NCBI GenBank assembly: GCA_964466785.1
Contig: CAYXOD010000005.1
Coordinates: 155,101 to 219,100, forward strand
DNA from: Fervidibacter sp964466785
GTDB taxonomy: Bacteria > Armatimonadota > Fervidibacteria > Fervidibacterales > Fervidibacteraceae
Direction: 5' to 3'
DNA: 64,000 bases
The position numbers and the translations under genes were made by a program. Below, piece after piece: positions 8,098 to 16,929 of this stretch (position 1 is its first letter; the number at the start of each line of letters is the position of its first letter). The notes below the pieces were generated by a model that worked only from the letters and a program-made list of their open reading frames with translations, was not told where the DNA came from and ran no database searches.

Positions 8098-9356
8098 GCA
8101 CGGTTGTCAGGAACCCGAAGCGAGAGGAGTTGACAACTGTTTGGGAAGTTTTATGCGGTGCGTTCGGCGAAGACCCAAGAGAACGGTTCAGAAGACAAAT
8201 TTGGGAAGATAGTACCTTTGAACTTGAGCAAATTCGCATCGCGGAAGTTGACGGAAAAATCGCAAGCCATGTTTGGGTCGCCGAGAGACCCGTGTTCTAT
8301 CGTGGGCAAGCAATTTTGCCGATGGGCGGAATCGGTGGCGTCGGGACACTGCCTGAATATCGCGGGCAAGGCTTGGCGACTTTGCTTCTTGAAGATGCCA
8401 TCTCATACATGAAGCGCAAAGGACACGCAATAAGCATGCTGTTCACAGACATCAACCCCTTTTATGCTCGCTTGGGTTGGGTTGACTTTCCTGAGTGGAG
8501 GTTCCATCTGAAAGTCCAACAATTGCCCGATGGAAATCAAGTTCCAGAAGGCTATTTCGTCCGCCCTTGCGAACTTGACAAAGATTTGGCTGAGTTGCGA
8601 GCGGTTTACCGAAAGCATGTTGAAAAGTTGCAACTGAGCCTTTGCCACGCTCGTCCCGAAAATTTCTGGCTTGACGGTCACCCTCAATATCTTGGTCTTA
8701 AACCAAGCCATGTAGTTGTCAAGAGGCAAGGGATGGGGAGCGAAGGGCAGGTGGTCGGGTATGCCTGTGCCTTCCCAACGGAGCAGGGAATTAGACTGAG
8801 CGAGTTCGCTTGCGATTTGGAGCACCCAAAAGCGGTGATTGCTCTCGCTATCGCTTTGGCAAATGAAGCGAAAGCCGATGGCAAGAAAGGCTTCATTGAA
8901 GGTATCACACCGTTCATGCATCCACTACCGCAAGTTTTGACGGAGTTAACTGATGCTACTCTGTGGCATCAGGTTTCCGAACACATGATGTTGAGGGTTA
9001 ATAACTTGAGGCAGTGTTTGGAAATCGCTCAACCTCTGATGGAAAGAACTTTAGCAGAAGCAAAAGCAGAAAACCTGCACGGCTCATTTTGTTTCGTTCT
9101 CTCACAACCTGAACAATCTGCAGCGCTTGAAATTCAAGGCAGCAAGGTGCAGGTTAAAAACGGTGATGATGCTGAAATGATGATAACTGTTACGCCTCGT
9201 GAGTTTTGCTTGCTCTTTTTCGGAGCTGTTTCGGCTTGGCAGTGGCGTCACTTTTTGGCGCACAAAGGTGTCGTGTTAAACGATACTCAAACTGCCTTAC
9301 TGTCGCTGCTTTTCCCCAATCACCCAACCGTTTATTGGAGTGGCGACCACTTCTGA
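8094..9356 (+). CDS. GNAT family N-acetyltransferase, Eis-like three-domain type
   Basis: A 420-residue protein. The N-terminal GNAT domain has GGVGTLPEYRGQGLATLLL, the acetyl-CoA-binding loop (R/QxxGxG/A), and MLFTDINPFYARLGW, typical of the Eis-type fold. A second GNAT-like middle domain and a C-terminal domain with VKNGDDAEMMITVTPREF.LLFFGA, similar to sterol-carrier-like domains of Eis proteins, fit the length. Known Eis-type enzymes acetylate amines on peptides, polyamines or aminoglycosides; the substrate here is unknown. It overlaps the RelE-fusion gene by four bases. It ends four bases before the convergent aldo/keto reductase. Confidence 0.85.
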   Translation: MSTVVRNPKREELTTVWEVLCGAFGEDPRERFRRQIWEDSTFELEQIRIAEVDGKIASHVWVAERPVFYRGQAILPMGGIGGVGTLPEYRGQGLATLLLEDAISYMKRKGHAISMLFTDINPFYARLGWVDFPEWRFHLKVQQLPDGNQVPEGYFVRPCELDKDLAELRAVYRKHVEKLQLSLCHARPENFWLDGHPQYLGLKPSHVVVKRQGMGSEGQVVGYACAFPTEQGIRLSEFACDLEHPKAVIALAIALANEAKADGKKGFIEGITPFMHPLPQVLTELTDATLWHQVSEHMMLRVNNLRQCLEIAQPLMERTLAEAKAENLHGSFCFVLSQPEQSAALEIQGSKVQVKNGDDAEMMITVTPREFCLLFFGAVSAWQWRHFLAHKGVVLNDTQTALLSLLFPNHPTVYWSGDHF

Positions 9357-9360
9357 TAAA

Positions 9361-10308
9361 TCAAGCAACACTGCCAGGTTGAACGACTTCGTTTATCGCC
9401 GTCAGTTCTTCCGATGTCAGTATCCTGTCACCAGCACCTGCATTTGCTTCTGCCTGTTGAGGGTACTTTGCTCCAGGGATTGCGCAACTGACTGCAGGGT
9501 GAGACAGAACGAATTGCAAAGCCGCTTGTGCCATTGTCCGACCATCACGCTCAAGAAACCTTAACCGCTCAACAATTTGTAATTGCTTTAAGAACTTTTC
9601 ACGCCTTGCACCTTCATTCCAACTGCGCCTGACTTCGTCCGTGAAAACCGTGTCTGGGGTGAATTTTCCTGACAAAACCCCTTTCGCCAATGGACCGCGA
9701 ACAATGACTCCAATGTTTTGCCCTTGACAGTAAGGGAGCAAATCTTTCTCAGGCGCTCTATTCAAAATGCTGTAGTCAAGTTGACAAGTTGAGCAAGTTC
9801 CATGCTTATTGAACCGCTGCAAAGCGTCAAGGGAGTTTGTTGAAATGCCGTAAGCGAGGATTTTCCCTTGTTCCTTCAATTGCTCAAATGCCTCAATGAA
9901 AACTTCAATTTCAGCATCTGTCGGGTTGCCGATGTGGCATTGGTAAAGGTCAATGTAGTCGGTTTGCAGTCGGTAAAGACTTGCGTGACAGCAAGCGATT
10001 ATGTGGAGCGGTGAAGTGTAGGGTAGGGGATGACCATGCCTGCGCGCCCAATTGCCAACTTTAGTTGCGATAAAAACCTCTTGCCGAATACCTTGCAACG
10101 CTTTTCCGAGCAACTCCTCGCTTCTTCCCGGCGGTTCACCGTAAGCGTCGGCAGTGTCAAAGAAGTTGATACCGCATTCATATGCTCGCCATATTGTCGC
10201 CAATGCTGTTCGGTAATCAACCTCACCCCATTGACCGCCAATGTTCCAAGTTCCTAAACCGATGACCGAAACCTGCCAACCAGTTTTTCCCAGCACCCGA
10301 TACTGCAT
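9361..10308 (-). CDS. Aldo/keto reductase
   Basis: A 315-residue NADPH-dependent oxidoreductase of the AKR superfamily: MQYRVLGKTGWQVSVIGLGTW at the start, then the catalytic tetrad residues Asp and Tyr in NFFDTADAYG, Lys in FIATKVGNW and His in LYQCHIGNPT. The NADPH-binding end has SCAIPGAKYPQQAEANAGA. An in-frame start further upstream (10353) is possible, but AAGGGG lies about 11 bases before the ATG at 10308, which gives the normal family N-terminus. Substrate is not predictable. It is convergent with the acetyltransferase and there is no operon partner. Confidence 0.9.
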   Translation of the reverse strand: MQYRVLGKTGWQVSVIGLGTWNIGGQWGEVDYRTALATIWRAYECGINFFDTADAYGEPPGRSEELLGKALQGIRQEVFIATKVGNWARRHGHPLPYTSPLHIIACCHASLYRLQTDYIDLYQCHIGNPTDAEIEVFIEAFEQLKEQGKILAYGISTNSLDALQRFNKHGTCSTCQLDYSILNRAPEKDLLPYCQGQNIGVIVRGPLAKGVLSGKFTPDTVFTDEVRRSWNEGARREKFLKQLQIVERLRFLERDGRTMAQAALQFVLSHPAVSCAIPGAKYPQQAEANAGAGDRILTSEELTAINEVVQPGSVA

Positions 10309-10353
10309 CGTTTTCGTCACCCCTTTTCCCCAATGTTGTGCACCACGAAACAA

Positions 10354-10727
10354 TTTTACCGTAAAAGCGCAAATACGATGCTGTGTTATGTAGGTTGAGA
10401 TAAAGGAAAATCAGCGCGCTGAGAGACGGGCCTCCGAAAGAAGCGAAAATAAATTAGCACTCGGGTGGCGGCTCTCCTGAGTCGTCGAAATGAGACGTCG
10501 AAAAGAGAGGATGAGGCTCCTGCCGAACCTAATCTCCAAGAACGGGACGAGGGGCGCAGGACGGGTTTCGGCAAATCGGCAAGTCGGCAAATCGGTAGCA
10601 TCGGGGCTCTGTCCCCGACGTTCGTTAATTGCCGGTCGTAGGGCTGCTCTCCTGAACAGCCGAAAAAGAGAAATCAACGCATCAGGAGGCGCCCCTTCGA
10701 AAGACGCCGAAAAAGAAATTTGGCGTG
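10354..10727. repeat. Repeat-rich intergenic region with several dispersed palindromic units
   Basis: No gene is supported here. Units that recur elsewhere in the window are packed together. At 10411-10446 and 10676-10712 is a GCGCGTC-AGGAG-type unit ending in CCGAAAG, also near 18927, 24031 and 39003. At 10466-10490 and 10641-10665 is GGCTGCTCTCCTGA followed by GCCGAAA, also at 38949 and 39181. At 10567-10598 the phrase GGCAAATCGG/AAGTCGG repeats, as also at 19413-19530. At 10597-10625 lies a hairpin GTCGGGG...CCCCGACG type unit, as at 39134-39160. The look is of old, diverged REP-like elements. Confidence 0.6.
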
Positions 10728-10758
10728 AAAAAGACGGCGCGTCATAAGACGCGCCGTC
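10728..10758 (-). terminator. Intrinsic terminator of the porin gene
   Basis: GACGGCGCGTC (10733-10743), loop ATAA and GACGCGCCGTC (10748-10758) form a perfect 11-bp stem. Read on the minus strand it is followed by TTTTT (10728-10732), just past the porin stop at 10786. The stem sequence belongs to the dispersed GCGCGTC repeat family, so a mobile-like unit appears to serve as terminator. Confidence 0.88.
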
Positions 10759-10785
10759 CAAACGGCCCGAACGGCATAAAGCACA

Positions 10786-11916
10786 TCAATACCTCACTTG
10801 GGTCTGGAATGTCCAAATGGTTGCGTCAGGATTATCTTGCTTTTCCCATGTCAGGTTCAACCTCGTCATCCTGTTTAGGTCATATTGAATGCCCAAAGCA
10901 TTGCGTTTAAAGGTGTTGCCTGCTACATCGCGGTTCGGATCATATTGGTCGTGCTTGGCGTAAAGGGTGATGGGTTGGTTTGGTAACTTGTAGCCAAGCA
11001 AAGCATACCAACCACGAACTTTAACCGTCGGATTTGTTGCTGTGCCAGCATCTTTGCCATCAACCCATTCACCACGAATTGTCAATCCGGAAAGGGGAGT
11101 TAACAACAAACCAACTGCGGTTCGTTCTCGGTCAAAGTTGAGAATTTGCCCGCCGCCGAAATCGCGCCGCCCAATCCCATCCATCCTTCCAACCCAAACC
11201 TGACCTAACTTTCCTTCCTTGTCCAAAGGTTGGACCAAGCGGACGAGCCAACTTTTGCGAGAGGTCAGGCTATCTTGAGTTTGAGTTGTCCTTGTTCCGC
11301 TGAACAAACCAAGAGTAATTTCAGGCAAACCTTGTTTGCGCCAAGTGTAAGCGATGCCTCGGTCCCGTTCGCCAGGGAAAAGCGCCGTTGAAACTCGTGC
11401 CCGTTCGGGTGTCCAACGAACTGCCGAGGATTCCAAAACTTCCTCAAGCAGTGGGACTTTAAAGTGACCGAAGGTGAAAAACCCTTCGCCTGAGGGAATT
11501 TCAAGGTAGGCATCTCGCAAAGTCACATCAGTCTCCGAAGCATCAACTTGCAACCTGTAAAGGATACCTTTAACAGGAGTTCCACGAACATCCAACCTAA
11601 CCCGGCGAAGCCTGAAGTTCTCTTTAGCGCGACCAGTTGCTAAATTGTTCTCGTCTGTAGGTCTTGAATTATCGCGCTCGTAACGCATCTGGATGTAGCC
11701 GCGAACGGTGATGGGTTCAAAACGCTGAGTAACTTTTTCTGTGGCTTTTTGTTGCTTCTGCAGTTCGGCAAGTTGAGCCTCAAGTTTTGCAAGTTGCTCT
11801 TTCAGACGGGCAATTTCTGCCTGTAACGCCTCAACAGAACCTGCCCCGCTTTGCGCTGCCCCGAAGTTCCCGAAAGCCACCAACGCACCCAAAGCCAACG
11901 CAGACATCCAACGCAT
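10786..11916 (-). CDS. Outer-membrane porin, OprP/OprO (phosphate-selective porin) type
   Basis: A 376-residue exported protein. Residues 1-21 are a signal peptide (LALGALVAFGNFGAA). A coiled coil follows (LQAEIARLKEQLAKLEAQLAEL), as in trimeric porins that bind the envelope. From about residue 70 the chain is made of alternating amphipathic beta strands (VRGYIQMRYERD, RLRRVRLDVRG, FFTFGHFKVPL) and ends in aromatic Y after QTQVRY, the usual beta-barrel assembly signal. It resembles OprP/OprO-type barrels. It shows the organism has an outer membrane. It stands alone, with its own promoter (11950-11978) and terminator. Confidence 0.88.
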   Translation of the reverse strand: MRWMSALALGALVAFGNFGAAQSGAGSVEALQAEIARLKEQLAKLEAQLAELQKQQKATEKVTQRFEPITVRGYIQMRYERDNSRPTDENNLATGRAKENFRLRRVRLDVRGTPVKGILYRLQVDASETDVTLRDAYLEIPSGEGFFTFGHFKVPLLEEVLESSAVRWTPERARVSTALFPGERDRGIAYTWRKQGLPEITLGLFSGTRTTQTQDSLTSRKSWLVRLVQPLDKEGKLGQVWVGRMDGIGRRDFGGGQILNFDRERTAVGLLLTPLSGLTIRGEWVDGKDAGTATNPTVKVRGWYALLGYKLPNQPITLYAKHDQYDPNRDVAGNTFKRNALGIQYDLNRMTRLNLTWEKQDNPDATIWTFQTQVRY

Positions 11917-11949
11917 CGTTTATCCCTCCTTGACAGAGTTTTTCTTCCG

Positions 11950-11978
11950 TTATCATCTTAACACAGATTTCTTGTCAA
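11950..11978 (-). promoter_or_regulatory. Promoter of the porin gene
   Basis: On the minus strand TTGACA (plus 11973-11978) and TGATAA (plus 11950-11955) are 17 bases apart, about 35 bases before the ATG. The -35 is perfect, the -10 is weaker. Confidence 0.6.
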
Positions 11979-12106
11979 TCTGTTAAGTCCGCATTAAAGA
12001 CAAGTTAAGAGACATCAAGTCGTCAACTTTCGGAAGGGCACACAACTTCGCCTTCCACCTCGCAGAAACTTTACATGGCAGGTTCCATCTTTCGCCTCAA
12101 AAGCCG

Positions 12107-12496
12107 TTAGGGTTTCTCAGCACCTTTTTCCTTCCAATCAGCAGGGCGAACATCAGCGATGAAGATACTGTCAAGGTGTCCGCTAACATTGGGCAACCGG
12201 AAAATTTCACTCCCATCGGGTGCAAGAACGCAACCGCTGATAATTTCGTCACGACCATCTCCATTTAAGTCAGTGACTCTCAATCCATTGCGAGCGGGTG
12301 CGAGGAGATCATCTCGTTGCCATAGCGGTTTCGTGTTACCTTTACTCAGTTCGTCGAGTGCAAAGGCTGCCACATAGCGACCCATCCGATAACCCTCTGC
12401 GTTCGTAAAACTCCAACTCCGAGAACCCCTAATTGCTTCATCTCCCTGCACCTCCAAGATGGAATTAGTATTCCCGCCAAATTTCTGCCCGAACAA
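12107..12496 (-). pseudogene. Fragment of an FG-GAP / rhamnogalacturonan-lyase-like protein
   Basis: A 129-residue frame starting at TTG, with GGAGGG 11 bases before it. It contains NGLRVTDLNGDGRDEIISG, a calcium-binding FG-GAP type blade motif, and GHLDSIFIADV, similar to family-11 rhamnogalacturonan lyases, where such blades recur. Those enzymes are several times longer and secreted; here there is no signal peptide and no catalytic part, so this is most likely what is left after a deletion. It lies in the same frame as the Gfo/Idh gene and follows its TGA by 18 bases. It could instead be a small, independent protein. Confidence 0.5.
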
Positions 12497-12514
12497 TTTG
12501 AACCCGTCCCTCCT

Positions 12515-13546
12515 TCAATCTTCACCTGCGAAGACTTCTTCCCGTTTCACTTCGCGTCGTTCCTTGACAGAAATGTATGCTGCTTCAATGATGGCGACGA
12601 CATTTAGGTTGTCGCGACCGCTGCACAGGAAAGGTTTGCCTGATTCCAAAGCGTCAATGAAATGGCACATGGCATTTGCGAAGGCGTCGGGAAACCACTT
12701 ACCCTGAAATTGAGGGTAAATTCGCGCTGGTGGGTCAACGGTGACTACACAAACTTCTTCGCTGTCGCCCGTGATGCAACCTTTATTACCTTGAATGACG
12801 ATCTCCTCACGCGGATGAGGTCGCAGTTTGCTTCCCCGATATGCCCAATTGTTGATGACGCAAGCCTGAACCCCTTTTTTGAACTTGATTAGCACGACAT
12901 TCCAATTGTCGCCTTTAATCCCTGTTTGCGATGGGTCTCGTCCCATGATAGCGTAAACGCTTTCCCATTCGCCAAACCAATGGTAAACGAGGGCGAAATG
13001 GTGAACAGCCATGTCACTTGCAACCCATCGCTCATCCTTACCATACCAAGGGTGAGCACTCAAGTCAAACCAATTTCGGTTTTCAATCTGGCAATAGTAA
13101 GGTGAGCCAATCGTCCCGTTGCGCAAGTATCGCTCTATTTCAAGGAAAGCAGGTACAAAAACCGAGTTTTGATTGACCATCAATGGCGCACCGTATCGCT
13201 CCGCAACTTCAACGAGTTTCTTTGCTTGGTCAAAGTAGGGCAAAAGCGGCTTTTGGATGAAAATTGCTTTGCCCTTTTTGGCTGCATACTCAACGATGGG
13301 CATGCGAATTTCAAACTTGTGAGGTGCAGCAATGTCAACGATGCGGACTTCAGGATGGTCAATCAGTTCGTGCCAATCAGTGGTGATGAACGGCAACTGC
13401 CAACGTTCTTTCATCCCTTTCGCTCGTTGTTCGTCAACATCAGTGCCGCCAACAACTTTCAAACCAGCGTTGCGGTAGGCTTGGATATGCGTGTTAGCGA
13501 TACCTCCCAATCCCACAATCCCAATACCCCAATCCGACCGAGCCAT
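12515..13546 (-). CDS. Gfo/Idh/MocA family oxidoreductase
   Basis: A complete 343-residue sugar-type oxidoreductase. GIGIVGLGGIANTHIQAYR is the NAD(P)-binding loop; IFIQKPLLPY holds the family's catalytic Lys. The C-terminal half has the mixed sheet with SDMAVHHFALVYHW, where the DxxxH residues usually contact substrate. Together with the lyase fragment just downstream it suggests past use in breakdown of a plant or pectin-type sugar; that is inference. Upstream 126 bp contains a dispersed direct repeat (13622-13682). Confidence 0.92.
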   Translation of the reverse strand: MARSDWGIGIVGLGGIANTHIQAYRNAGLKVVGGTDVDEQRAKGMKERWQLPFITTDWHELIDHPEVRIVDIAAPHKFEIRMPIVEYAAKKGKAIFIQKPLLPYFDQAKKLVEVAERYGAPLMVNQNSVFVPAFLEIERYLRNGTIGSPYYCQIENRNWFDLSAHPWYGKDERWVASDMAVHHFALVYHWFGEWESVYAIMGRDPSQTGIKGDNWNVVLIKFKKGVQACVINNWAYRGSKLRPHPREEIVIQGNKGCITGDSEEVCVVTVDPPARIYPQFQGKWFPDAFANAMCHFIDALESGKPFLCSGRDNLNVVAIIEAAYISVKERREVKREEVFAGED

Positions 13547-13621
13547 CGCTCATCACCTCTTAAATTTCGTTGCGCATTCGACTTTGTTCGTTGTGCAATT
13601 TTGTGACAAGTGTGCACAAAC

Positions 13622-13682
13622 GAAATCCGTTCGCAGCTAAAGCCACTCCCACAGACGGGACTTCGTCACATTTCAGGTTGGC
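13622..13682 (+). repeat. Direct repeat, copy 1 (GCGGCTAAAG family)
   Basis: The core TTCGCAGCTAAAGCCACTCC plus ACAGAC and a diverged tail matches 16020-16086 in the same orientation. The two copies bracket the large membrane protein. The stop codon of that gene (13673-13675) lies inside this copy. Confidence 0.6.
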
Positions 13683-15994
13683 AACTTTTCCATTGGAGCC
13701 TTTCGGATTTGCTCTAATGCCCTCACTGCTGGGTCTACGCTTGCGCTTGACATTGCTAAACCGACGATTGGTGCAACGAACCAAAGGAAGCCGCAACTTC
13801 CAAAAGAAACCGCAACGAAGATCGCTATCAAACTCGTAAGCCCAATGGCTTTCCGTTTGCTCCATTGTTGCCCCTTTTGTGAGAAGGCTCGTTTCGGTTC
13901 GCGGAGAGCGTCAACGATGGCTACAGGAACAGCACCCATGACCATGTTGGCAGCGATGAGAGCACCCAATGAGGCGATTACCACAAAAACTGGCGTAAGG
14001 AGTAGAGAAAGTTTGGGCAAGTAACTAATGCCTCCACCAACTAATCCGCCAGCGAAAAGCCACATCAACAAGCCAAGCCATCGCGATTGCCACCACCAAC
14101 CTCCGTATCTCCAACCATTGACAATCGTTTTGCTCGGCAAAGGGGTAATTAGCCATTGCCACAGTTCCCCCGTTTGATGCAACTTGCGCAAGTAGTTGTG
14201 AACAGTTATGTAAGTCGCAAACCAAAAGATTGGGATGAATGTTACCGCAAAAGCGACGAACAAAATGGCGCTTAATGGTGGTTTCAATAACCCGAAGGCG
14301 AAAGCGGTGAAATAAGGCAACCAACTGTAGCGCCAACGAGTAGCCGAGACCATGAGCTTGAAAATAGGATTTTGTGTGCGAGCGATCAAAATTTTCTCAA
14401 CCGCAGGTAAGACGAAGGCGAATTCACCAACAAGGCTGATGAGGCTAAGGAAACGGACGAGAAAATTCATCCTGCCCTGAACCCTCAAGCTCACTTTAGG
14501 TGAACTCATTAAACCCCAAATGAGCGCCAAAATCAATGCCCGAACGATAGGTGCAATTACAGCAGTCAGGAGCGAGATGTTAGGCACAGAGATTGAGAAC
14601 AAATTGCCAAACCTGATTGGGTTGACAGCCCCAATATGCGGCTGCCATCCCAGAATGAGCAGAGCGATTGATGGGCTGAAGGCAACGAGAAAAGGCAAGC
14701 GAAGGGGAAGACCCCCTATCGGGACGAAGGCAAGGATTGACAAAAACTCATAACCCTTCAACTTCCAACCAACCATCAACCTGAGCGCGAGGCTTTTCGT
14801 CAAGCCGAGGGAAAAAGTGTCAAGGGAAGAAAGGATAAGCCAGACACTGAAGAAACTTGCATCAACTTGTGAAAGGGGCAGAGAAGCCTGCCAGCAACCG
14901 ATTAACGGCACGAAGGTCGTAACTAACCGCCAAGCGAATGTTTCAGGCAACCAAGAAATTGGCGGCTTTTCTGACGGCGTTTTTTCAGCCCACGACCAGT
15001 TAAACCAAAGCCAATGCAAAATGCCTCCGAGGGCAAAAGAGAAAGACGAACTTGCAGCGAAGCAATCGGCAGGATGCCATCGTTGAATTTGCTGAAGCCA
15101 ACCCCAAAGGAAGCCTTGAGCGAAAAAGAGCAAGATGAATAGCGATGGGACAAAGTAGAATCGTCGCACTCCCTTCGGCGTTTCAAGCCATCTCGCCAAC
15201 CTGTCAACCCTGACCCAACCAACCCCTGCCATTAACCACAAAGTTGCCCAAACTGGAGTCAAGTTTGTCCCGTAAAAGGGCTGCGGTGCGAAAAAGTCAA
15301 AAGCACCTGCCCAATCTCTGACTTTGCTAAACTGCAACGCAATTGATCCGAGCGAAACCAAAACCATCAAACCTGCAATGAGAGCCAAGCGTTGCTCTGT
15401 TGAAGCTTTATCAATCCTGTTGATGCTTTCCGACGACCAAAAAACAATGAACAGGAAAAGCAAAATAAGCGCGATGTGCAATGGCAAAGGCAAGAATGAG
15501 AGCAAAAGGATGCATAAAGTTTCTATCCAGCCGGAAATGCCGAGAAGGAGTGAAATCGGAATTGAGAAAGTCGGTGGCAGACCAAGTAAAGCAAAGGAAA
15601 CGGCGTAGATGGGGGACCAAAGACCAGCGATGTAAACTCGCAGAAACCATGCAGGCAATTTTCTCGCCAGCACCAACTCGTGCCCATTGACGGGCAAAAT
15701 TCGCAAAAAGTCAAGAGTTCCCCTTTGCGCATCGTCAACGAATGTGCGTTTCGGAATTTGTCGGTCAACCCGTGTTCGTGCGATGAGGTGAAAGATCAAG
15801 GTTGATAGGAAAAGAACTGAACCGACCCAGTATTGGTCAGGCTTGACGAATAGAAACAAGGATGCAAGACCGATATGGGCTGCGGCAGCACCTGCAATAA
15901 GCCTGCCGATGATGCGAGCGAAAACCACAGTATCAAAATCCCGCCCCTCATGATGCCAAAAGGGATTGTTTTCAAACCGCCAATAATTGCCCAT
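13673..15994 (-). CDS. Large polytopic membrane protein, ABC-2 permease-like
   Basis: A 773-residue protein with many hydrophobic segments. The segment DDAQRGTLDFLRILPVNGHELVLARKL matches the cytoplasmic loop of ABC-2/export permeases (where a coupling helix contacts the ATPase), and a second similar loop comes late (LHQTGELWQWLITPLPSKTIVNG), so it may be two fused permease halves. No ATP-binding protein is next to it, so substrate and partner are unknown. AGGAAGG precedes the ATG at good spacing. The C-terminus lies inside a dispersed repeat and may be altered. Confidence 0.72.
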   Translation of the reverse strand: MGNYWRFENNPFWHHEGRDFDTVVFARIIGRLIAGAAAAHIGLASLFLFVKPDQYWVGSVLFLSTLIFHLIARTRVDRQIPKRTFVDDAQRGTLDFLRILPVNGHELVLARKLPAWFLRVYIAGLWSPIYAVSFALLGLPPTFSIPISLLLGISGWIETLCILLLSFLPLPLHIALILLFLFIVFWSSESINRIDKASTEQRLALIAGLMVLVSLGSIALQFSKVRDWAGAFDFFAPQPFYGTNLTPVWATLWLMAGVGWVRVDRLARWLETPKGVRRFYFVPSLFILLFFAQGFLWGWLQQIQRWHPADCFAASSSFSFALGGILHWLWFNWSWAEKTPSEKPPISWLPETFAWRLVTTFVPLIGCWQASLPLSQVDASFFSVWLILSSLDTFSLGLTKSLALRLMVGWKLKGYEFLSILAFVPIGGLPLRLPFLVAFSPSIALLILGWQPHIGAVNPIRFGNLFSISVPNISLLTAVIAPIVRALILALIWGLMSSPKVSLRVQGRMNFLVRFLSLISLVGEFAFVLPAVEKILIARTQNPIFKLMVSATRWRYSWLPYFTAFAFGLLKPPLSAILFVAFAVTFIPIFWFATYITVHNYLRKLHQTGELWQWLITPLPSKTIVNGWRYGGWWWQSRWLGLLMWLFAGGLVGGGISYLPKLSLLLTPVFVVIASLGALIAANMVMGAVPVAIVDALREPKRAFSQKGQQWSKRKAIGLTSLIAIFVAVSFGSCGFLWFVAPIVGLAMSSASVDPAVRALEQIRKAPMEKLPT

Positions 15995-16019
15995 AACCGT
16001 GCCTTCCTGTCGTTCAGGC

Positions 16020-16086
16020 GGAATTTGTTTGCGGCTAAAGTCGCTCCTACAGACTGGATTTTACCACAGTAGCAAAATTCAAGGTG
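16020..16086 (+). repeat. Direct repeat, copy 2 (GCGGCTAAAG family)
   Basis: GCGGCTAAAGTCGCTCCTAC and the following ACAG...ATT-rich tail correspond to 13622-13682. Related, shorter copies lie near 18829 and 18890. GCGACTTTAGTCGC-type self-complementarity suggests a REP-like origin. Confidence 0.6.
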
Positions 16087-16097
16087 GGTGATAGTGA

Positions 16098-16744
16098 TGA
16101 GGTTCTTGGTAGCGCTCGCAGTTTGGATCGCTGCTTTTTTCTCCCCCAATTTTGCTTTGCTGATAGCGGCATTATCGTGAAGGAAAGTTTATGGCGTCAA
16201 ATCGCCGAAGATAACCAAACCGCAGTCATCAAAATCAACGGAGACGGTTTCGTTGATGTCAGCCTCTTCATCAGCATCGTTGACAAAAGTGAAAAGTCCA
16301 ACATCATCCACCTCGCCCTCCCGTTTTACAACCGACCAATTTCGTTCCAAGCCGAAGAGTTAGTGCTCGCTGATTTCAAAAAAACGGTATGTCGAAGCGA
16401 TTACAATGCGCGAGCAAAAGATTCAGTTTGCTCGCTTGAAGGCGCAGGAAGCGATCAAAAATTGCTTTCGCATAGCGCTTGCCTTCGGTTCCCCGTTGGG
16501 TCTCCTGATTGAAAGAGCGTTCTTACCACCCCTTGTTGCTATTCTTTTGCCTCCAGTGATGGTGCTCCTCTTTGGTCTGCTAATTGGTTCCCTTGTCATC
16601 TATTTGGGGCTGAACCTTGAGGGCGATCCATTGCCAGCATATTGGCGATACATTTCCTTCCCGCTTCTTTTCGGTCTACTGTTTTTTGCATCTTCCATAG
16701 CGGTCAGGAACACTCTTTTGGCTTCCGTCAGCATAAGCCTTTGA
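16098..16744 (+). pseudogene. Frameshifted gene for an exported membrane-anchored protein
   Basis: Three frames join into one plausible protein. ATG 16098 (with AAGGTGG upstream) gives a signal peptide, MRFLVALAVWIAAFFSPNFA, then stops. A second frame carries IIVKESLWRQIAEDNQTA and FVDVSLFISIVDKSEKS to about 16380. A third frame carries REQKIQFARLKAQEAIKN and two hydrophobic spans (FLPPLVAILLPPVMVLLFG; YISFPLLFGLLFFASSI). The second shift falls on a run of seven A at 16378-16384. No family is recognised. It could be a recent pseudogene or an assembly error at homopolymers. Confidence 0.5.
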
Positions 16745-16929
16745 GCCGATTTTCCCTTGAGGCAACAGCAATTTGACTGCCGTAAAGAACGAGCCAAGAC
16801 GCTACCGAGAAACTGGCGATGGTCGCTGAAAAGTCAACGGTAATTTCCCTTTCAGAGGTTTTTGGGGGAATGCATTTCCTGATGAGCCGATTTTCTTTCG
16901 GAGGTTCAGGGGAGCCAACCCTCGACTCC

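Noticed and set aside
8403..8921. A 172-residue frame antisense to the acetyltransferase
   Set aside because: The plus-strand frame is a clear GNAT protein; no ribosome site or family on the minus strand.
12515..12517. TGA at the end of the Gfo/Idh gene as a readthrough or Sec codon, since the next frame is open
   Set aside because: The Gfo/Idh protein has its normal length, a ribosome site follows, and no SECIS-like stem is seen.
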